From assembly GCA_937922175.1 (NCBI GenBank), contig CAKZUU010000117.1, positions 1 to 7,697 on the forward strand: 7,697 nt of DNA. The letters are read 5' to 3'. The translations under genes were made by a program, and so were the position numbers. The notes beneath the pieces were generated by a model. That model saw nothing but the letters and a program-made list of their open reading frames with translations, ran no database searches and was not told the DNA's origin. Positions 1 through 6,700 of the stretch are shown one piece after another (positions within the stretch are counted from its first letter, which is position 1; the number at the start of each line of letters is the position of its first letter). Source of the stretch: an uncultured Gemmataceae bacterium (GTDB lineage Bacteria; Planctomycetota; Planctomycetia; Gemmatales; Gemmataceae).

Positions 1-1
1 T

Positions 2-301
2 GCCGACCGTTGTTGCGACCTCCTGAACGAATATGCTCCGAATTTCCAACGATCGATTTTGCATCGACAGGTGTTGTCCCCGCCGGACATCGAGCGAGTG
101 TACGGCTTGACGGGAGGCAACATTTTTCAGGGAGCGATGTCGCTCTCGAATCTGTTGTTTTTGCGTCCTGCCGCCAAGTGGTCGCAATATCGTACGCCGA
201 TCAAAGGGTTGTACCTTTGCGGCTCGGCCACGCATCCCGGAGGCGGGGTGATGGGCGCATGCGGTCGTAATGCCGCTTTGGTCATTCTCCGAGACGGTTG
301 A
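2..301 (+). CDS. Phytoene desaturase-like NAD(P)/FAD-dependent oxidoreductase, C-terminal fragment
   Basis: This is the last 99 codons of a gene whose start lies before the window; the frame is open from base 2 to the TGA at 299-301. The final part reads G-L-Y-L-C-G-S-A-T-H-P-G-G-G-V-M-G-A, followed by C-G-R-N-A-A. This is the typical C-terminal FAD-contacting signature of the COG1233 family (phytoene dehydrogenase/CrtI-like and PYROXD2-like flavoproteins). A preceding segment with G-G-N-I-F-Q-G-A-M also fits that family. Such enzymes bind FAD through an N-terminal Rossmann fold, which is not visible here, and catalyse desaturation or oxidation of hydrophobic substrates such as carotenoids. 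The exact substrate cannot be told from the tail; a carotenoid role is only one option. The gene converges on leuC with a 23-bp gap and no obvious terminator between them. Family assignment is fairly secure, function is not. Confidence 0.82.
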   Translation, partial: ADRCCDLLNEYAPNFQRSILHRQVLSPPDIERVYGLTGGNIFQGAMSLSNLLFLRPAAKWSQYRTPIKGLYLCGSATHPGGGVMGACGRNAALVILRDG

Positions 302-324
302 CGCACGCTGCCGAGGACCACCGC

Positions 325-1629
325 TCAGGACAGAAGCTCACGAGGATCGGCAATCTCACCTCGGAGGGCACTCGCGGCCACGGTCAGCGGACTGGCGAGA
401 AACACCCGTGCCTCCTTGTGCCCCATGCGACCGGGGAAATTGCGATTCGTCGTGCTGATACACGACAGCGGGGCATTCAAACGACCGAACGTGTCTGCGG
501 GTCCACCTAAGCAGGCCGCGCAGGAGGGCGGACCGATCTTGGCGCCGGCCGACAAGAAAACTTCTTCCAACGTTTGCTGACCGAGTCGCTCGGATTTCAG
601 GCGAGCAGCAATGTCACTTGTGGCGGGGACGACAAAAGTGTCAATACGCACGGTTTTCCCTTTCAGGAGGGCTGCCGCCGCACGGAAATCCGTCATTTTG
701 CCACCGGTGCAGCTACCGATGTAAGCCCGATCAAGTTTGGTCCCCTTGACCTCCGAAACGGCCGCCCTGTTATCGGGGCTGTGCGGCCGTGCCACGATCG
801 GCTCCAATTTCGTCACATCGTACACCTTCTCGAAAGTGTAACGTGCCCCCGGTTGTGGCTTCACGACGGTGTAGGGCTTGTGTCCTGCATTTCGGGCGTT
901 GACGTAATCGAGGGTCACCTGATCTGGAGCGATCACGCCATTTTTCCCCCCCGCTTCGATCACCATGTTGCACAGGGTCATGCGCTCTTCAAGGTTGAGA
1001 GCGTAGACGGCATCGCCATCAAATTCCATCGCACAGTAGGTCGCTCCATCGCAACCGATGTCCCCGATCACCGCGAGGATCAGATCTTTGGCCATCAAAT
1101 ACGGCGGCAGTTGTCCCTGGAAGATGAAACGCATCGTCGGGGGCACTTTGAGCCACAGCTGACCCGTGCCCAACACAAAGCCGGCGTCGGTGTTGCCGAT
1201 GCCCGTGGCGAATTCGCCGAACGCCCCCGCGGTGCAGGTATGGCTATCGGTGCCGAGCAGGACCTCGCCAGGGCGTGTGTGCCCTTCCTCTGGTAGGGCG
1301 ATGTGACAAACGCCTTTGTAACGCTCGGTGCCGACGTCGTAAAAGTACTTGAGGCCCTGCTCTGCCGCAAACTCGCGGAGAATGTCCACATTGCGATGGG
1401 CCATCACGTCCGCGGTGAAAATGTAATGGTCCGGGATGATGACGACTTTGTCGGGGTCCCAGACTTTGGCTTGGGGTCCGAAGTGTTTTTTGAAAATGCC
1501 GATGGTACCCGGTCCGCACACGTCATGCGTCATCAAAACGTCGACGTCCACCCAGATATTGTCCCCCGGGGAGACCAGATCGCGGTGGGCGGCCCGAGCC
1601 AGAATCTGCTCCGTCATCGTCATCGGCAT
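325..1629 (-). CDS. leuC: 3-isopropylmalate dehydratase large subunit (aconitase superfamily)
   Basis: Complete 434-residue protein. With a small subunit (LeuD), the LeuC family isomerises 2-isopropylmalate to 3-isopropylmalate in cytosolic leucine biosynthesis, using a [4Fe-4S] cluster. The three expected cluster ligands are present: Cys307 in G-S-C-T-G-G, and Cys370 and Cys373 in P-P-S-C-A-A-C-L-G-G. Other family motifs are T-D-S-H-T-C-T-A-G-A-F-G (127-138) and T-T-N-R-N-F-P-G-R-M-G (393-403), a conserved substrate-binding region. The length matches the short archaeal/thermophile-like LeuC form (about 420) better than the E. coli form (about 466). Homoaconitase or another hydro-lyase of the same superfamily remains possible because these share all the motifs. 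The first ATG (1627-1629) is chosen because AAGGG lies 8 nt upstream; in-frame ATGs at residues 3 and 5 are alternatives. No small-subunit gene is adjacent: the 3' neighbour is convergent and the 5' neighbour divergent, so this appears to be a single-gene unit. Confidence 0.9.
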   Translation of the reverse strand: MPMTMTEQILARAAHRDLVSPGDNIWVDVDVLMTHDVCGPGTIGIFKKHFGPQAKVWDPDKVVIIPDHYIFTADVMAHRNVDILREFAAEQGLKYFYDVGTERYKGVCHIALPEEGHTRPGEVLLGTDSHTCTAGAFGEFATGIGNTDAGFVLGTGQLWLKVPPTMRFIFQGQLPPYLMAKDLILAVIGDIGCDGATYCAMEFDGDAVYALNLEERMTLCNMVIEAGGKNGVIAPDQVTLDYVNARNAGHKPYTVVKPQPGARYTFEKVYDVTKLEPIVARPHSPDNRAAVSEVKGTKLDRAYIGSCTGGKMTDFRAAAALLKGKTVRIDTFVVPATSDIAARLKSERLGQQTLEEVFLSAGAKIGPPSCAACLGGPADTFGRLNAPLSCISTTNRNFPGRMGHKEARVFLASPLTVAASALRGEIADPRELLS

Positions 1630-1637
1630 CAGTGTTT

Positions 1638-1649
1638 CCCTTTCCTCTC
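1638..1649 (-). promoter_or_regulatory. Ribosome binding site for leuC
   Basis: On the minus strand the purine-rich run GAGAGGAAAGGG precedes the leuC ATG. Its AAGGG end lies 8 nt before the codon at 1629-1627, which favours that ATG over the in-frame ones 6 and 12 bases downstream. The GAGAGG part is 14 nt away, too far for the usual spacing. Confidence 0.5.
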
Positions 1650-1787
1650 AACCGTCGGTCCAGGGAAGTTTAGAATTCCCCGGCGAGTTTGGCCCCCGCT
1701 CGTCGTCGGGGATCCGTGCCGCCGCTGTGTCGAAACCCGCCTTTCCACGACGTCATCGCGCTTATAACGATACGGAGCTTGCCTCCT

Positions 1788-1792
1788 GGGAG
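1788..1792 (+). promoter_or_regulatory. Ribosome binding site deciding the GntP-type permease start
   Basis: GGGAG at 1788-1792 is followed by a 7-nt spacer and then the ATG at 1800-1802. The next residues (M-S-F-A-S-F-Y-P-L-L-L-L) begin the first membrane segment directly, as expected for a GntP-type N-terminus. This rejects the longer open frame starting at 1689. Confidence 0.6.
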
Positions 1793-1799
1793 ACCCGTC

Positions 1800-3410
1800 A
1801 TGTCCTTTGCCTCATTCTACCCGTTGCTGCTCCTCGGACTGGGGATCTTGGTCATCGTTGTGTTGATTGTCCGTTTTCGCACGAACGCTCTGCTTGCCTT
1901 GATTTCGGCGGCTCTCCTGATTGGCTTGCTCTCGCCTCGGGTCGTGCTGCAAACCCGCGAGATCGACGCGCTGGAAAAGTTGGCGCGAAATGCGTCGGAC
2001 CGCATCAATGCTCGTGATCCGCAGACAGCCCGGCGGCAACTGAGCTTGGACAACATCGAGGCGCTGGCAAACGTCGGGTCGAACGATGCCGACATCCCTC
2101 GCTTGGCCCTGTTAAATGCTCCCCGGCTGGTGGCTCAATCGTTCGGCGACATCATGGGTCGAATCGGTCTGGCGATTGCTTTCGCCAGCATCATCGGGCG
2201 GGCCCTCATGGACAGTGGGGCGGCGGACCGAATTGTCCGTTTCTTCACTCGGGTTTTTGGCGAACGCTTGGGGGGGCTCGCCCTTCTCAGCAGCGGTTTT
2301 GTCCTCTCGATTCCGGTTTTTTTTGACACGGTTTTTTTGTTGCTTGTTCCACTGGCCAAAGCCTTGCGAGTGAGGACGGGCCGGGACTACCTGCTCTACG
2401 TCACCGCCATCGGTGCCGGCGGCGCGATCACGCATTCCCTGGTGCCTCCGACGCCGGGGCCGATCGGCATGGCGGAAATCCTGCGTGTGGACCTGGGGTT
2501 CGTCATCATGGTCGGGATCCTGGTGGGCGCTCCGCTCTCCCTGATTGGTTACTGTTATGCCGCCTGGGCGAATCGTCGCTGGCCGACTCCGTTGCGAACC
2601 GCCAACGAGGACGTCCTGGCCGAGTTAGAGCGCAAGGCCCAACAAAGCGACGATGAGTTACCTTCCCTTCTCGCGTCGGTTCTGCCCATCCTCTTGCCGG
2701 TGTTGTTCATCACTTCCGCCACGGTCTATGACGCCATTGTCAAGGCACATCCGGACGGGGCTTTATCCGTCCGAGTGGGAGGAGTCGAACTGACATTGCG
2801 CGAGGTGCTGCAATTTCTCGGCCAACCGATGTTCGCGCTGTTGATCGCCGCGGTCGTCGCCATGATCTTGGTGGCACGACAGACTCGGATGAATCGACAC
2901 CAACTCGCGTCGTTCACGGCATCGGCCTTGGATGACGCTTCCATGATCTTGATGATCACCTGCGCAGGAGGATCATTTGGTTTCATGCTGCGGGCCGTCG
3001 GCTTGGGTGAGAGCTTGCAAGCGCTGGTGCCGACGACCGGTAGCGGGCCGTTCTTCATCGTTCTCGGCTGGGGCGTCGCGGTTCTCTTCAAAATCGCCCA
3101 AGGCTCAGGCACCGTGTCGATGATTACCACGGCGGGCATTGTCATGCCCATCGTGACGGCTGGAATGACCGATGCCGGTCAGACCATGTCGCAGTACTTG
3201 GGATATCATCCAGTGTACCTGGTCATGGCGATCGGAGCCGGTTCGATGGTCGGCTCATGGATGAACGACAGCGGCTTCTGGGTCGTATGCAAGATGGGTG
3301 GCCTCACCGAGGGCGAAACTCTGAAAAGCTGGACCGCGACGCTCGCGATGATGGGCGTGGCCGCTGTTCCTCTGTTGTTGGCCCTAAGCCAAGTACTACC
3401 ACTTGACTGA
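1800..3410 (+). CDS. GntP-family permease (gluconate/organic acid:H+ symporter type)
   Basis: A 536-residue, strongly hydrophobic inner-membrane protein of the GntP family, whose known members import gluconate and related sugar acids with protons. Family marks are H-S-L-V-P-P-T-P-G-P (212-221), A-Q-G-S-G-T-V-S-M-I-T-T-A-G-I (433-447) and G-S-W-M-N-D-S-G-F-W-V-V (485-496); the NDSGFW stretch is especially diagnostic. Two membrane segments fall near residues 7-25 and 28-45, and further segments run from about 119 to the C-terminus. E. coli members have about 440-450 residues; part of the excess here is a polar, charged stretch at about 50-115 between the early membrane segments, and another polar linker with charged residues lies at about 257-287. 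The gene is divergent from leuC and is followed by a gap, so it appears to be transcribed alone. Substrate cannot be read from sequence; gluconate, other sugar acids, glycerate or similar acids are all possible. The start at 1800 rests on the ribosome binding site and on the immediate membrane helix. Confidence 0.88.
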   Translation: MSFASFYPLLLLGLGILVIVVLIVRFRTNALLALISAALLIGLLSPRVVLQTREIDALEKLARNASDRINARDPQTARRQLSLDNIEALANVGSNDADIPRLALLNAPRLVAQSFGDIMGRIGLAIAFASIIGRALMDSGAADRIVRFFTRVFGERLGGLALLSSGFVLSIPVFFDTVFLLLVPLAKALRVRTGRDYLLYVTAIGAGGAITHSLVPPTPGPIGMAEILRVDLGFVIMVGILVGAPLSLIGYCYAAWANRRWPTPLRTANEDVLAELERKAQQSDDELPSLLASVLPILLPVLFITSATVYDAIVKAHPDGALSVRVGGVELTLREVLQFLGQPMFALLIAAVVAMILVARQTRMNRHQLASFTASALDDASMILMITCAGGSFGFMLRAVGLGESLQALVPTTGSGPFFIVLGWGVAVLFKIAQGSGTVSMITTAGIVMPIVTAGMTDAGQTMSQYLGYHPVYLVMAIGAGSMVGSWMNDSGFWVVCKMGGLTEGETLKSWTATLAMMGVAAVPLLLALSQVLPLD

Positions 3411-3640
3411 TCGACCGTTCGCACCGAAGACAGCGAGGCTCCCCGCCGACACGATCGTGAGGAATCGAGCAAGCACCTCAATCGAGGCGATCAGACCAAT
3501 TGTGGCGCATGGCTCGGACGCGGTCTGCTCGGCAAAAGATGTTTCGGCTGAGATACCTGCCCCGCCCTACCGATTTTCAGAACGCGGAACGTGCTTCGTT
3601 CGTCATTTATTTGGTGCCCTTGTCACAACACGAAGTTGGC

Positions 3641-3671
3641 GTCCCGAAGGAATCGCCGGAACTTCGGGTAC
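3641..3671. other. Intergenic inverted repeat (hairpin)
   Basis: CCCGAAG at 3643-3649 and CTTCGGG at 3662-3668 are perfect 7-base inverted copies around a 12-nt loop. The stem can extend by GT (3641-3642) with AC (3670-3671) if one T at 3669 is bulged. It lies about 127 bp before the giant gene's start. No T run follows on either strand, so it is not a classic terminator; it could be a leader structure or a protein-binding site. Confidence 0.4.
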
Positions 3672-3787
3672 CGCGAATTGTTGGGAAAAATATGACGTTT
3701 GTGCCTCCTGAGCCACGCATCCACCGGAAAAGATAACGATCGGTCCCCCGGCTTGGGGCCCTGAGGCAGTACTTCGACGAGCGATCT

Positions 3788-3792
3788 GAGGA
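3788..3792 (+). promoter_or_regulatory. Ribosome binding site of the giant surface protein gene
   Basis: GAGGA at 3788-3792 is followed by a 5-nt spacer and the ATG at 3798-3800. This fixes the start well. It matters because the protein lacks a hydrophobic signal peptide from this start, so a mis-called start is unlikely to explain that absence. Confidence 0.6.
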
Positions 3793-3797
3793 CGGTT

Positions 3798-6700
3798 ATG
3801 TCTGGGCAGCAAAATCGACGGAAGGTTTGGTCGCTTGGCCGTCAACGGTCCCTTGCCCATCTGCGAACGAGGCTGGGATTGGAGCCTCTGGATGAACGTG
3901 TTGTTCCTGCGTTGACGTTTGATCCCATCGCGAATTACCCGATGCCGACCGGGAAGGACGTGCTCGTACCGCTGAGCGCGGTCGAGAGCGACGGCCACCC
4001 AGTCAGCTTTTCCGCTCTGAGCAGCGACCCGAACGTCACCGCGACGATCGTGACGGGGGGTCCGAGCCTCCGCCTCACGGTCAGCGGGGTGGATAATTTC
4101 AGTAACCCGTTCACGGGCGACCTGATTTTGCGACTTTTTCCGGATATTGCTCCGTTGGCGGTCCACCAGATCACCACTTTGGCGAACAGCGGTTGGTACA
4201 ACGGCAAACTGTTTCATCGGGTCATTGACGGATTCATGGCCCAGGCAGGTTCGGCCGATGGCATGGGCAGCGGCGAATCCGGTCTAGGGCGTTACCGCGA
4301 CGAGTTTCACGCACGAACCACATTCGTCAGCCCCGGGTTGGTGGCGCTCGCCAATGCTGGAGACGATGGCAACGATTCGCAATTTTTTATCACGGACATC
4401 GACGTGCCGTTGGCTCAGATGCCGCAGCACCTCAATTTCAACCATTCCATCGTCGGGCTACTCGTCAGCGGGTTCGACCTGTTCGGCCGACTGATGAGCA
4501 CCAACGTCGTCGCACAGAATCCTCCGTCGAATACGGAGTTGAGCCGGCCCATTCCGCCGATCACGATCGATCATGCCGAGGTGTTTAGCGACACCCAGAA
4601 CGGCGTCTTGCGTATCTCTGGTTCTTCTGACTTTCGGGGCACGGCGACGATCACTGTGACGGCCCACAGTGCCGGTGGGCAGGAGGAACGCACGTTCACG
4701 GTGAATGGCATCTTGGATACCGTCAACGACCGCCCCTTCCTCTCCGCGATCTCCGATGTCCGAGTCTCCGCGGGATCGTCGGTCACCATCTCGTTGCACG
4801 CCACGGATCTGGAAAACGACGTATTGACGTTCGCCGTTGGTAGCCCCGGCGACATCAACACGGTTCCCACGGGGGTTCACGTCCACGTGGACCAAGGCCA
4901 TCGGACGGTCACGATCACTCCCAGACCCGGCTTCGTGGGCACGGTCGATTTGCTTGCCGGGGTCAAGGACAATTTCCACGCCGACTACGATACCGAGCGT
5001 TTTCAGTTGATTGTGACCAACGACATTGACTTGGATGCCGCCAGCGACACCGGCCTTTACGACAACGACAACGTCACATCGGACGCGAGCCCCTCGCTGA
5101 CGATTCGGGCAGAGCCCGGCCGGACCGTCACGGTGCGGGTCGGGGGACAAGATATCACCACAACGGAGACGAGTGCCGGCATTTACCGGACGACACTCCC
5201 GGAAGGTGTACTGCGCGTTGGACCGAATGTCGTCGAGGCCCGCGTTGATGACGGGAGCAACATCGACGAGCTCGCCCCGCTGACCCTCGTTTACGCTCCG
5301 AGCGAATACGGCATTTACACGGTTCCCGGATTGCCGGGTAGTCCGCAGCAATTGTCGTTGCGCGTACCGGTGGCCGAATCGGCGTTTTTCAGCGAAACGG
5401 CTTATTTCTTCGTGGATGACGCCTCAGGGAGAATCGGGACATTGATGCCGGGCGATCCCGGGTATGCCGCGGAAGCCATCCGCCGCGCTCAGTCGATGTT
5501 CGGGGCGCGACAAGGCTCCGGGGCCTCTCGAACTATCGCCGTCCAGGGCGGCCAGCATCTGGCGTTCCTTCTTGTTCAGAACGGCACGTTGGGGCAACTT
5601 CGCGCCGTCAACCCCACGAATTCGCCCCATGGACGAATACAAGCCTTCTTCTCTCTGAAGGCGGTCAACAACGATGGGGTCGAACACACCCTCATCAACT
5701 ATGATCCCGTGGCCGGTCGGATGATCATCGGCTTCGAGGACCTTACCGGAGGCGGGGATCGCGATTACAATGATCGTGTCATCGTCCTTCGCCTGGCAGG
5801 TGACACCGGCGTCATGCCAGCCCTTCGCGCTCCGAGCAATCCGGGACACAACGTCACGATCACGGCAACCAAATTCCAAGCGAGCCGACCCTTAACCCGG
5901 CCCGGCCGTCCAAACGTCGTCGGTGAAGTCGGCTTGTTCCTCGTGGATGATCCGTCGGGGAGAATTGGTCATCTGAGTCCGGGCGACCCGGGCTATGCCG
6001 CTGCGGCTCTGGCTCGCCGCCAACTTCTTTTCAGCCCGGCGGCCGCCGTCGGCGCCACCAACAGCATCACCGTCGCGGGCGGATCGTTGATCGGCTTCTA
6101 CGTCATCGAGAGTGGCACCGCCGCCAACTTCCTCGCCAACAATCCCACCAACTCCGACTCGCTCCTGCCGCGGGCTTTCTTTTCCTTCGCTGCGGCCAAC
6201 CCGGACGGCGTCGAGCATTTTCGCATGGTGGGTCCCGAGCAAATCACCCGCGATCTTCCGTCCCCAGGCGGTCCCATCCACATCCATGCCATGACCACCC
6301 TCAACGGCACGTCGCAGCATTTTGATGACTTGCACTTCGCCCTGTCGTTCGTCGCGGCGCCCAACGTCGCCGTCCCCACCATCAATTCCGTCCAATTGAC
6401 TCCGAACCCTGTCTTCACCAACGACCTGCTGACGGCCACGGTCAATGCCAGCAATCCGACCGGCGCCACGCTCTACTACAACTACATCTGGAAAGTCAAT
6501 GGAACGACCGTCCGTAGTCAGATCACCTTGAGCTCGACGAACTCTCTCGATCTGAGCTTGCCCGCGAACGGGAACAAAGGACACACGATTTCGGTCGAGG
6601 TCACTGTGACGGACGGAGCGACGACCAGCGCTCCGGTCGTGGAGTCGATTGTCGTCTCGAATAGCTTGCCGACCGCGTCCATTGCGTTCAGTCCCAGCCC

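Larger units (their letters stand above)
1630..1799. promoter_or_regulatory. Divergent intergenic region between leuC and the GntP-type permease
   Basis: These 170 bp separate two divergently transcribed genes and must hold the 5' regions of both unless transcripts start inside a neighbour. On the + strand, TATAAC at 1763-1768 matches five of six bases of the sigma-70 type -10 box and lies 31 nt before the permease start, but I see no good -35 at the right spacing. On the - strand, TAAACT around 1671-1666 is a poorer -10 candidate for leuC. The + strand reading frame of the permease is open back to 1689, but the protein there lacks family resemblance and the better start is at 1800. I saw no strong operator-like inverted repeat. 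Confidence 0.35.
3411..3797. other. 387-bp intergenic region without a recognised gene
   Basis: This gap separates the permease from the giant protein gene. Open frames exist on the + strand (for example from a TTG at 3403 to 3711), but their products are low in hydrophobic core, rich in Arg/Ser/Pro and unlike any family I know, so I do not call them. The region holds a palindrome, CACGATCGTG at 3450-3459, a small CCTC-AATC-GAGG inverted repeat at 3476-3487, a longer stem-loop at 3641-3671, and an ATAACGAT element at 3733-3740. No T-rich stretch follows any of the stems, so no factor-independent terminator for the permease can be claimed. Most likely it is the 3' tail of the permease transcript plus the promoter and leader of the next gene. 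Confidence 0.5.

Noticed and set aside
574..1296. A 240-codon + strand open frame opposite leuC
   Set aside because: It is fully antisense to a gene with clear catalytic motifs, its product matches no family, and it is rich in His/Arg as expected from the complement of a GC-rich gene.
1689..1799. An extended N-terminus of the permease
   Set aside because: The 37 extra residues are not membrane-like, and GGGAG 7 nt before the ATG at 1800 gives a better start.
3403..3711. A 102-codon + strand frame overlapping the permease stop by 8 bases, suggestive of translational coupling
   Set aside because: It begins with TTG without a clear ribosome binding site, its product has no recognisable domain or hydrophobic pattern, and the composition looks random.
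3500..3736. A 78-codon + strand frame in the intergenic region
   Set aside because: It overlaps the frame above, lacks a ribosome binding site and resembles no protein; the region also holds a hairpin.
3729..3763. A possible terminator around CCCC-GGCTT-GGGG before the giant gene
   Set aside because: Only about four pairs form, the arms do not extend, and no T run follows.
3603..4217. A 204-codon - strand frame spanning the gap and the start of the giant gene
   Set aside because: Half of it is antisense to the conserved cyclophilin-containing protein, and its Arg/Gln-rich product shows no family features.
4458..5351. A 297-codon - strand frame opposite the giant gene
   Set aside because: Same reason: an antisense shadow with no domain, while the + strand has recognisable Ig-like and cadherin-like domains.
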